Positions 1 through 6,107 of a stretch of 7,759 nucleotides of DNA are shown here, piece after piece. This DNA comes from Clostridiales bacterium (lineage in GTDB: Bacteria > Bacillota > Clostridia > Peptostreptococcales > Anaerovoracaceae): assembly GCA_012735285.1 (NCBI GenBank), contig JAAYHT010000084.1, positions 1 through 7,759 of the forward strand, written 5' to 3'. The first letter of the stretch is position 1; every line of letters starts with the position of its first letter. A program made the translations under genes and the position numbers. Below the pieces are notes generated by a model. That model was given only the letters and a program-made list of their open reading frames with translations, ran no database searches and was not told the DNA's origin.

Positions 1-42
1 AATTAAAACAACTATCACAAGAATAGGTATTAATGATGGCAT
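1..42 (-). CDS. Probable SPFH/stomatin-like protein, N-terminal fragment (cut by window edge)
   Basis: Only the first 14 codons are visible, reading MPSLIPILVIVVLI, from an ATG at 42-40. A purine-rich ribosome binding site (AAAGGAAG) lies about 8 bases upstream, which supports a real start. The peptide is almost entirely hydrophobic, like the N-terminal membrane anchor of SPFH/paraslipin (QmcA-type) proteins. The identification rests mainly on context: short NfeD-family proteins are commonly encoded directly beside an SPFH partner, and the preceding gene is such an NfeD. If the nfeD frame is corrected (stop at 62-60), the gap between the two genes is only 17 bases, normal for an operon. Another small membrane protein cannot be excluded from 14 residues. 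Confidence 0.5.
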   Translation of the reverse strand, partial: MPSLIPILVIVVLI

Positions 43-90
43 CCAAAACACTTCCTTTCTTATTCGTCGTGAACGGAAGTTACAATTAGC

Positions 91-519
91 TTAACCCCCT
101 CCCACCTTAAGTATCTTAACCTCTGTTCCCTCTTTTAACGTTTGATCCCTTTTATCTGAAATTGCAGTCCAGACCTGAGATCCTACCTTTACTAAGCCTG
201 TAGAATGAGGAAGGATATCCTCAGTAACTACTGCAATTTGCCCTATCAAAGCATTAACGTTAGTTTTTGTATGACCGATCTTTAGCTTCTTTTCTGCTAT
301 CGGTTTTGTGAAATATAATAAAATTAATGAAACAATAAGAAATGCAACTACCTGGGCTGTGATACTTCCACCTGCATAAGATACAAGTGCTGCAACAATA
401 CTCCCGATAGTAAACCATATGGTTGTGAGACCCAAGGTTACAGCTTCGATAATTGCAAAGATAACCGCTATACTAATCCATATTAAAGTGCTATCCAATA
501 TGAAACCGAAAATATTCAA
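91..519 (-). CDS. Short NfeD-family membrane protein with OB-fold C-terminus, apparently frameshifted at its end
   Basis: As read, this is a 142-residue protein. It has three predicted membrane helices (about residues 13-31, 33-50 and 54-73), then a soluble domain from about residue 85 with the NfeD pattern: LIGQ.AVV, GLVKVGSQVWTA, and an EGTEVKILKV strand. This is the short class of NfeD, which lacks the ClpP-like protease domain and usually works with an SPFH/stomatin-like protein in membrane organisation. The start is TTG at 519-517, with AGAGGAG (536-530) ten bases upstream; no better in-frame ATG is seen. The reading frame ends abruptly in GGG-stop. Removing one G at the GGG (103-101) or GGGGG (99-95) run restores the typical family ending, V-(E/G)-G-V-K-L-I-V-T-S-V-H-D-E, with a stop at 62-60 (152 residues). 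The visible protein therefore probably lacks its last strand through a 1-base indel or sequencing error. Confidence 0.85.
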   Translation of the reverse strand: MNIFGFILDSTLIWISIAVIFAIIEAVTLGLTTIWFTIGSIVAALVSYAGGSITAQVVAFLIVSLILLYFTKPIAEKKLKIGHTKTNVNALIGQIAVVTEDILPHSTGLVKVGSQVWTAISDKRDQTLKEGTEVKILKVGGG

Positions 520-529
520 TTTATAATAG

Positions 530-536
530 CTCCTCT
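530..536 (-). promoter_or_regulatory. Ribosome binding site deciding the TTG start of nfeD
   Basis: AGAGGAG on the minus strand, ten bases before the TTG at 519-517 and just after the ispG stop. An ATG at 541-539 upstream opens only a six-codon frame and cannot be the start. Confidence 0.6.
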
Positions 537-542
537 TTCATA

Positions 543-1625
543 TTAACCTTCATCAGCTTTTTTAAGTATGAGTTTAATAATTTCATCTACTATTTCGGAT
601 GAGGGGCAATTTTTAATCACATTTCCTTTTTCAAAGATTAAGCCCTTTTTACTCCCAAAAGCTACTCCTAAATCTGCCTCTTTAGCTTCTCCGGGTCCGT
701 TTACTTCACAGCCCATGATTGCAACTGTAATTGGTCTAAGCTTTTCTTTTTCCCATCTTTGCTGAAGCGGCTTAAGTCTATCTTCTATATCGTCAGTTAT
801 GTTAATAAGGTCTACTCTGGTGCGACCACAAGTAGGGCACGATATGAAGTTAATACCTTTTTTACGTATACCAACAGCATTTAATATTTCTTTAGCTAAG
901 TGCACTTCTTCAACAGGGTCGCCCGTCAACGATACTCGCATCGTATCACCTATACCCTCAAGTAACAAGGCTCCAATCCCTATAGCCGATTTTAATTATC
1001 CGCTTCTTATTGTACCTGATTCTGTAATACCAATATGTATAGGGTAATTTAGCTTCTCTGCAACAATTTTATGTGCATCATAATTCATCTTAATATCTGA
1101 TGCTTTTAAAGACACGACAATGTCATTGTAACCCAGATTCTCTACCTCTTCAACCATCTTTATGACACTTTCAGCCAAAGCTTCTGCTGTAACGCCTCCA
1201 TGCTTACCAAGTATTTCTTTATCTAAAGAGCCGGAATTAACACCTATTCTTATTGGCACCTTATAACTACTTGCCACATCTAATATGGCTTTAACTCGCT
1301 CTATACTTCCGATATTTCCTGGATTGATTCTAATTTTATCGGCGCCATTTTCAATGGCGGCTATCGCCAGCCTATAATCAAAATGAATATCGGCAACAAG
1401 AGGCAACTTAATGCGCTTCTTTATCTCTCCCAATGCAATAGCAGCTTCCTTATCTAAAACAGCACATCTTACAATCTCGCAACCGGCATCTTCAAGCCTT
1501 TCAATCTGTTCTACAGTAGATTTCACGTCCTTCGTGTCCGTATTAGTCATTGATTGTATTGTAACGGGATGTCCTCCGCCAATAGGGACATCCCCGCACA
1601 TTATTTTCTTAGTTACGCGTTGCAA
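543..1625 (-). pseudogene. ispG: 4-hydroxy-3-methylbut-2-enyl diphosphate synthase (HMBPP synthase), interrupted by an in-frame TAA
   Basis: IspG (GcpE) is the penultimate MEP-pathway enzyme. It converts methylerythritol cyclodiphosphate to HMBPP using a [4Fe-4S] cluster and electrons from ferredoxin or flavodoxin. The full frame spans 360 codons before the terminal TAA at 545-543, normal for the bacterial two-domain form. The TIM-barrel part shows PVTIQSMTNTDT (about 20-31), VADIHFDYRLA (78-88) and KIRINPGNIG (98-107). The C-terminal part carries SCPTCGRT (Cys263, Cys266), GCEVNGPGEA (Cys306) and Glu313, the expected cluster ligands. Codon 210 (998-996) is TAA where the family has a small residue in G-(T/A/S)-x-K-S. 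Both halves lie in the same frame, so this is a substitution, not an indel. Translation starts at TTG 1625-1623, with AAAGGGG seven bases upstream. It follows rseP by 15 bases. With dxr intact upstream, loss of this enzyme would be surprising, so a sequence error is a live option. Identity is certain; the pseudogene status is not. Confidence 0.9.
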
Positions 1626-1632
1626 TTTTTAT

Positions 1633-1639
1633 CCCCTTT
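1633..1639 (-). promoter_or_regulatory. Ribosome binding site deciding the TTG start of ispG
   Basis: AAAGGGG on the minus strand, seven bases before TTG 1625-1623 and directly after the rseP stop (1643-1641). It fixes the protein start as M-Q-R-V-T-K-K. The next in-frame ATG (MCGDV) is eight codons in and would lose conserved N-terminal residues. Confidence 0.65.
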
Positions 1640-1640
1640 A

Positions 1641-2648
1641 CTAATTAAGTATAAAGCGGTCAACGTCTTGAATCACTAGGTAGATCATCAGACCAAACAG
1701 TATTAAAATTCCTGCAAAATGAATCTTAGCTTCAATCTCATCACTTATCACTTTTCCTGTGAAAAGTCTAATGATGAGAAACAGGAGCTTTCCACCATCC
1801 AATGCCGGAAAGGGTAACATATTAACTATTGCAAGGTTTAAACTTATTAAAGCAGCCAAATTTGCAATATATATAATCCCAAGCTTTGCCTGATCGTTAA
1901 TTATGCTGACTATTCCAACAGGTCCTACTAAATCCTCCATCGAACCCTCGCCTCTAAAAAGCTGTCCTAAATAGTTTATCATTTCTTTTGTCAGCGCCCA
2001 TGTACTTGCAACTCCTGTTTTTAAGGATTTCAAAACAGAATGTTCGATTTTGGAAGTGATTCCTATAATGCGTCTTCCAGTTTCATCGGTTGTCACGCCG
2101 CTTGTTAAGCTTATTGTCTCTCCATCTCGAATTACCACAATATTTACAGTCTCGCCTGTACTCTCTGCCAATGTGGACATGACATCATTCCAGCTACCTA
2201 TTTCGGTATCATTTATCTTGATAATTTCATCTCCCGGCATTAGCCCTGCTGCTTCGGAAGGATATCCTTCAGCTACTTCGCCGATAGTATTTGTAGTGAA
2301 TCCCAATACAAGTACGATAATAGCAATAATTACTATTGTTGTAACTAGGTTCATCACAGAACCGGCAACAACAACAATAGCCTTCTGCCATGGAGCTTTT
2401 CTATTAAAAGATCTGGGATCATTAGATTCTTCTTCTTCGCCTTCCAGGTTAACATACCCTCCTATTGGGAAAGCTCTTAAAGAGTATTTGGTCTCCCCTT
2501 TTCCAAAATGAATCAAACCTGGGCCCATACCTAAAGAAAATTCATTTACACGAACCCCCACAGCCTTTGCGGCTATGAAATGTCCAAATTCATGGACAAA
2601 TATCAATAGACAGAATATTATAATCGCATATATTAAAGTTAATCCCAT
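1641..2648 (-). CDS. rseP: RIP metalloprotease RseP (site-2 protease family)
   Basis: A 335-residue membrane zinc protease that cleaves transmembrane segments of substrates such as anti-sigma factors and leftover signal peptides. The first membrane helix holds the HEFGH zinc motif at 19-23. A second helix (about 92-115) precedes a single PDZ domain (about 120-200) with the carboxylate-loop region EGYPSEAAGLMPGDEIIKIN. The third metal ligand is in NMLPFPALDGG (276-286, Asp284), and a last helix lies near 308-327. The length and single PDZ match the short Gram-positive form (B. subtilis RasP type) rather than the double-PDZ enzyme of E. coli. The ATG at 2648-2646 overlaps the dxr stop by one base (TAATG), implying translational coupling. 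An AGGGGG stretch about 11 bases upstream, inside dxr, can serve as ribosome binding site. All catalytic motifs are intact. Confidence 0.96.
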   Translation of the reverse strand: MGLTLIYAIIIFCLLIFVHEFGHFIAAKAVGVRVNEFSLGMGPGLIHFGKGETKYSLRAFPIGGYVNLEGEEEESNDPRSFNRKAPWQKAIVVVAGSVMNLVTTIVIIAIIVLVLGFTTNTIGEVAEGYPSEAAGLMPGDEIIKINDTEIGSWNDVMSTLAESTGETVNIVVIRDGETISLTSGVTTDETGRRIIGITSKIEHSVLKSLKTGVASTWALTKEMINYLGQLFRGEGSMEDLVGPVGIVSIINDQAKLGIIYIANLAALISLNLAIVNMLPFPALDGGKLLFLIIRLFTGKVISDEIEAKIHFAGILILFGLMIYLVIQDVDRFILN

Positions 2649-3778
2649 TACTCTAATTTCCCCCTAATTTCGTTATCTATAGAGAGTATGTCTGATAAGC
2701 CGTGTATATTCACAGGGACATGTTCATTCATCACTCGTTCTATAGTATTCTGTATGTCGATAAATGAAATCTTCTTCTCTAGGAACTGCTGCACTAATAC
2801 TTCATTAGCCGCATTAAGCACAACAGGGTAGCTTTTACCCTTTTCTAAAGCCTCATAAGCCATTTTTAAGCATTTAAACACTTTTGTATCAGCCTTTTCA
2901 AAGGTTAAAGAACCGAGGCTGAAGAAATCAACCGAAGGCACATCGCTTTGTATCCTCTCAGGATAGGTCAAAGCATAGCTTATAGGTACCCTCATATCAG
3001 GTACACCAAGCTGAGCGATAATTGAATGATCCTTATATTCTACCATCGAGTGGATAATACTTTCCTTGTGAACGATGACTTCTATACGCTCAGGCTCAAC
3101 ATCAAACAACCATCTTGCTTCTATTACTTCAAGGCCCTTATTCATCATGGTAGCGGAATCTATTGTTATCTTGTTTCCCATCGACCAGTTGGGATGTTTT
3201 AGTGCCTGTTCTAGTGTAACTTCCTCTAGCTGTTCTAAAGTATAGCCCCTGAATGGACCCCCCGATGCTGTTAAATATATTCGTTTAATATCCTTGTCGC
3301 TATTTCCCTGTAGAGCTTGAAATATAGCACTGTGTTCGCTATCTACAGGTATAATGCTGACACCATTCTTTTTTGCTTCATCGATTATTAGCTTACCTCC
3401 GGTTACCAGCGTTTCCTTGTTGGCAAGTGCGATATCTTTGCCTGATTTAATTGCTTCATATGTTGGCACAAGACCTCTCATACCCACTAAGGCATTTAAT
3501 ACCATATCGCAATCTGTTTTTGCTGCCAACTCTTGTAAACCGGATTCTCCCCATAAAACTTCTAATTTAGGAAAACGTTTATTGAGCTCTAAAGCATCCT
3601 TTTCATCTTCTACACATACTAGTTCAGGTCTAAAAGCCTCTATCTGCTTAGCTAGCAGTTCGACACGTTTTCCACAAGTCAAGGCCTTAACTGAAAATTT
3701 ATCTCGGTTCTTACTTATTATATCCAGTGCTTGCGTTCCTATTGATCCTGTAGAACCTAATATTGAAATTTTCTTCAT
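2648..3778 (-). CDS. dxr: 1-deoxy-D-xylulose 5-phosphate reductoisomerase
   Basis: Catalyses the first committed MEP-pathway step, the NADPH-dependent conversion of DXP to 2-C-methylerythritol 4-phosphate in the cytosol. The 376-residue protein from ATG 3778-3776 begins MKKISILGSTGSIG, the NADPH-binding loop (GSTGSIG at 8-14). The metal-binding residues are Asp146 and Glu148 in PVDSEHSAIFQ, and Glu217 in the IDSATMMNKGLE segment (206-217). The substrate-loop motif SGGPFRG is at 172-178, and LNAANE is at 321-326. Length and motifs are complete. The frame is open upstream to 3883, but those extra 35 residues overlap cdsA and do not resemble the family. A GTG two codons upstream (3784-3782) has AGGA at an ideal six-base spacing, against twelve for the ATG, so the true start may be that GTG. 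The gene follows cdsA by about 20 bases and overlaps rseP by one base. Confidence 0.96.
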   Translation of the reverse strand: MKKISILGSTGSIGTQALDIISKNRDKFSVKALTCGKRVELLAKQIEAFRPELVCVEDEKDALELNKRFPKLEVLWGESGLQELAAKTDCDMVLNALVGMRGLVPTYEAIKSGKDIALANKETLVTGGKLIIDEAKKNGVSIIPVDSEHSAIFQALQGNSDKDIKRIYLTASGGPFRGYTLEQLEEVTLEQALKHPNWSMGNKITIDSATMMNKGLEVIEARWLFDVEPERIEVIVHKESIIHSMVEYKDHSIIAQLGVPDMRVPISYALTYPERIQSDVPSVDFFSLGSLTFEKADTKVFKCLKMAYEALEKGKSYPVVLNAANEVLVQQFLEKKISFIDIQNTIERVMNEHVPVNIHGLSDILSIDNEIRGKLE

Positions 3779-3800
3779 ACCCACAAATTTTCCTATTATT

Positions 3801-4580
3801 TTAATATATAACCATTGTAATATAATAATACACAAAGGGTGCTGTAAACAATACGCTATCAAATCTATCCAGTATCCCACCATGACCAGGGATTAAGCTA
3901 CCATAATCTTTTATACCCATCTTACGTTTAAAAATTGATGCAGTCAAATCCCCGAGCTGGGATATTATGCTGCCTACAAATCCGATCACAATGCAGTGTA
4001 TAAGCAGCTCGTATGCAAATAAATAGCTAAATACAATGCTTATTACAACACTGCCTACAATTCCACCAATAGCACCTTCAATCGTCTTTTTAGGACTTAT
4101 CTTAGGACATAGCTTATGCTTTCCCAGCACATATCCGGTAAAATAAGCCATTATATCTGTTGCAAATGAACACAAAATGACCAGCCAAAGTAAAACATTT
4201 AAATCCGTTCTATCTATTAAAACTAAATGGTATGAGAAGTATACGATATAAAAAACTCCTGTGATAGTGGCCATAGCATCAGCGAGTTGCCTATTATCTA
4301 TATTAAAAAGATATAGCAAACTAAGTACAATTACTCCATAAAACCATAGTAAATGATAAAAATTATTTAATTCAAAGAAAGCGATGAAATATAAGGCAAA
4401 AGCTGCTAGGTATCCTATACAATAGCTAGGTACAACCCCAATGTTATTAAAACCTCTAAAAAATTCCCTAATACCGACTATTGATAGCAAAAGGCATGCT
4501 ATCAATAAAACTATATCACCTAAGTATATTACAGCCAATAATGGCAACAGTATTAATCCGGATAATATCCTAGTCTTCAT
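3801..4580 (-). CDS. cdsA: Phosphatidate cytidylyltransferase (CDP-diglyceride synthase)
   Basis: Makes CDP-diacylglycerol from phosphatidic acid and CTP in the cytoplasmic membrane, the branch point for phosphatidylglycerol and related phospholipids. The 259-residue protein is strongly hydrophobic, with about seven or eight membrane segments. It carries the family signature near its C-terminus: QLGDLTASIFKR (208-219), then IKD and PGHGGILDRFDS (231-242), including the conserved aspartates. The earlier conserved motifs ATDIMAYFTG (140-149) and SPKKTIEG (162-169) are also present. Its ATG (4580-4578) overlaps the uppS stop as ATGA, indicating translational coupling. Length is normal for Firmicutes and no lesion is seen. 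Pairing with uppS is the standard arrangement. Confidence 0.96.
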   Translation of the reverse strand: MKTRILSGLILLPLLAVIYLGDIVLLIACLLLSIVGIREFFRGFNNIGVVPSYCIGYLAAFALYFIAFFELNNFYHLLWFYGVIVLSLLYLFNIDNRQLADAMATITGVFYIVYFSYHLVLIDRTDLNVLLWLVILCSFATDIMAYFTGYVLGKHKLCPKISPKKTIEGAIGGIVGSVVISIVFSYLFAYELLIHCIVIGFVGSIISQLGDLTASIFKRKMGIKDYGSLIPGHGGILDRFDSVLFTAPFVYYYITMVIY

Positions 4581-5287
4581 TTAAGCCCTCCGAAACGTCT
4601 TACACGCCTTTGATATTCTTTTATTGCGTCCTCTAGACACTCTGGCGTAAAATCAGGCCATAAAGTTTCGGTAAAAACAAACTCACTGTAAGCTGATTGC
4701 CAGAGAAGAAAATTAGACATTCTTTTTTCACCACTAGTCCTTATTACCAAATCCGGATCGGGTATACCTCTTGTAAACAAATGCTCTTCAAATATCGATT
4801 GATTTATGTCCTCTGGTTTAAGTTCATTGTTTGCAACCTTATTTGCTATTAATCTAGTAGCTCTAACAATTTCATCACGGCTACCATAGTTTAATGCTAT
4901 GTTAAACTGAAGCCCGGTATTATCACAGGTTTTAGCCAAAGCTTCCTCGATTTTTTGAATGGCTTTTTTGGGTAGCTTACTATAATCTCCAATAATTCTG
5001 ACCTTTACATTGTTTTGATTAAGCTCTTCCAACTCCTTATCCACATAGTGAACAAGAAGATTGAAAATACCGCCGACTTCAGTTTCAGGCCGCTTCCAAT
5101 TCTCTGTAGAAAAAGCATATACAGTTAAGTATTTTACACCTAAAGTAGAAGTCCGCTTCACTATCTCTTTTAGGGCCATCATTCCAGCATTATGGCCTGC
5201 AAGCCTAGGCAAAGACCTATTTTTTGCCCATCTTCCATTACCATCCATAACGATTGCTATATGATTAGGCAATTTTTCGCGGTTCAA
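4577..5287 (-). CDS. uppS: Undecaprenyl diphosphate synthase (cis-prenyltransferase)
   Basis: Condenses farnesyl diphosphate with eight isopentenyl diphosphates to form C55 undecaprenyl diphosphate, the lipid carrier for peptidoglycan and other wall polymers. Motifs in order, numbered from the TTG start: HIAIVMDGNGRWA (9-21, with catalytic Asp15), AFSTENWKRP (58-67), RTSGE (183-187) and SNFLLWQ (191-197). The C-terminal end RRVRRFGG is typical. A GTG at 5296-5294 would give three more residues, but it lies inside the AGAGGTG ribosome binding site. The TTG at 5287-5285 is six bases after that site and is the better start, giving 236 residues. The cis-prenyltransferase family identity is secure. 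The product length (C55) is inferred from the operon context and single-copy housekeeping location. Confidence 0.96.
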   Translation of the reverse strand: MNREKLPNHIAIVMDGNGRWAKNRSLPRLAGHNAGMMALKEIVKRTSTLGVKYLTVYAFSTENWKRPETEVGGIFNLLVHYVDKELEELNQNNVKVRIIGDYSKLPKKAIQKIEEALAKTCDNTGLQFNIALNYGSRDEIVRATRLIANKVANNELKPEDINQSIFEEHLFTRGIPDPDLVIRTSGEKRMSNFLLWQSAYSEFVFTETLWPDFTPECLEDAIKEYQRRVRRFGGLK

Positions 5288-5293
5288 AAAATT

Positions 5294-5300
5294 CACCTCT
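5294..5300 (-). promoter_or_regulatory. Ribosome binding site deciding the TTG start of uppS
   Basis: AGAGGTG on the minus strand is followed by six bases (AATTTT) and TTG. It contains the GTG that a longest-frame caller would choose as start, which makes that upstream choice unlikely. Confidence 0.65.
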
Positions 5301-5317
5301 ATTCAAATATGAAACAT

Positions 5318-5340
5318 AAGGACGGTTTTTAACCGTCCTT
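5318..5340 (-). terminator. Perfect 10-bp hairpin over the stop codon of the small ORF (weak terminator or RNA-processing element)
   Basis: AAGGACGGTT, an AAA loop, then AACCGTCCTT: a perfect 10-bp inverted repeat with a three-base loop. The TAA stop of the small upstream ORF (5331-5329) is at the stem-loop junction. On the minus strand the stem is followed by ATGTTTCATATTTG, which is U-rich but interrupted, so strong intrinsic termination is unlikely. Partial attenuation or an mRNA-stability role before uppS is possible. The structure is clear; its function is inferred. Confidence 0.5.
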
Positions 5341-5529
5341 TCTATAAGCATCCGGAATTTTACAAACAGTCAGAAGATATTTATCTTCCAATAATTCCTG
5401 CTTAATTATCCTTAAGTATCCATCCTGAATATTATTAATTGGGCCGGTTTCTATTACTTCGCATTTTAAACCGTTCTTAGAGAGTAACTTCTTAGCATCT
5501 TTTAAATGTAAACCTAATAAATCATACAT
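5329..5529 (-). CDS. Small protein resembling a single PASTA domain, function unknown
   Basis: A 66-residue protein from ATG 5529-5527, which overlaps the frr stop by one base (TAATG). GGAAG lies a few bases upstream inside frr, so it is probably translated by coupling. Residues 3-28, with LGLHLKDAKKLL then GLKCEVIETGP, fit the first half of a PASTA domain (G-x-x-x-x-x-A-x-x-x-L, then GL-x-hydrophobic). RIIKQE and the strand KYLLTVCKI (residues 50-58) fit the closing strands. It has no signal peptide or membrane segment, unlike most PASTA proteins, which are extracellular parts of PBPs and Ser/Thr kinases. The fold is inferred by eye from a short pattern. Length, coupling to frr and sensible amino-acid composition support a real gene. 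No specific function can be assigned; its place between frr and uppS is the only clue. Confidence 0.75.
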   Translation of the reverse strand: MYDLLGLHLKDAKKLLSKNGLKCEVIETGPINNIQDGYLRIIKQELLEDKYLLTVCKIPDAYRKDG

Positions 5530-6083
5530 TAAACTTCCATAATTTCCTTTTCTTTATTAGCTATAATTTCATCTATTTCCTTGATGCAAGCATCAACACT
5601 CTTCTGTACATTATCTAATTCGGTCTTAAGATCATCTTCAGTTATTTCACCGGCTTTTTCCTGTTTCTTTAGAGCGTCATTGACTTCACGTCTGACATTT
5701 CTGATTGCGATTTTTGCTTCTTCACCCATTTTTTTAACAAGCTTACAGAGCTCTTTTCTTCTTTCTTCAGTAAGCTGTGGAATAGCAAGGCGTATTACCT
5801 TACCATCATTTGCAGGGTTAATACCTAAATTCGCAATATTAATAGCCTTTTCTATATCTTGTAAGGATTTAGGATCAAATGGAGTTATTAATAAAGTTCT
5901 TGGGTCTGGAGCAGAAACATTGGCAATGTTTCTCAGGGGTGTAGGTTCACCATAGTAATCGACCATTATCTTATCAAGTAATGCAGGATTAGCTCTGCCA
6001 GCCCTAACTGTATTTAAGTCTTCAACCAAAACTGACTTTGTTTTTTCCTGCTTTTCGTTAAGTAAATCCATAATATCACTCAT
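5529..6083 (-). CDS. frr: Ribosome recycling factor
   Basis: RRF splits post-termination ribosomes together with EF-G. The 184-residue length is exactly typical. The conserved core is visible: LNTVRAGRANPALLDKI (23-39) from the three-helix bundle, YYGEPTPL (43-50) entering the hinge and small beta domain, IANVSAPDPRTLLITPFD (53-70), then GKVIRLAIPQLTEERRKEL (94-112) leading to the long C-terminal helices. The ATG at 6083-6081 has an ideal AAAGGAGG site (6098-6091) seven bases upstream. The gene follows pyrH by about 24 bases, the arrangement found across most bacteria, and its stop overlaps the start of the small PASTA-like ORF. No irregularity is seen. Confidence 0.98.
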   Translation of the reverse strand: MSDIMDLLNEKQEKTKSVLVEDLNTVRAGRANPALLDKIMVDYYGEPTPLRNIANVSAPDPRTLLITPFDPKSLQDIEKAINIANLGINPANDGKVIRLAIPQLTEERRKELCKLVKKMGEEAKIAIRNVRREVNDALKKQEKAGEITEDDLKTELDNVQKSVDACIKEIDEIIANKEKEIMEV

Positions 6084-6107
6084 ATTATTACCTCCTTTAA
6101 TAATCGC

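Noticed and set aside
996..998. Recoding of the ispG stop as selenocysteine, pyrrolysine or ordinary readthrough
   Set aside because: The codon is TAA, not TGA or TAG. Other genes here, such as tsf and frr, end in TAA. The position in homologues holds a small ordinary residue, and the next base is T rather than a leaky C context.
3776..3840. AT-rich stretch at the cdsA-dxr junction as a promoter
   Set aside because: TATAAT-like strings occur, but mainly from AT-rich codons at the cdsA end. No well-spaced -35 goes with them, and the gap is only about 20 bases.
3779..3883. A 35-residue N-terminal extension of Dxr
   Set aside because: It overlaps the 3' end of cdsA in another frame, does not resemble Dxr, and would delay the nucleotide-binding motif that normally starts near residue 8.
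5288..5296. GTG at 5296 as the start of uppS
   Set aside because: The GTG is part of the AGAGGTG ribosome binding site. The TTG nine bases further on has proper spacing.
568..5955. Several open frames on the plus strand of 65-180 residues (for example 2050-2511, 3354-3896 and 5581-5955)
   Set aside because: All lie opposite well-identified genes, have low-complexity Ser/Ile/Phe-rich translations typical of antisense frames, and show no family motifs.
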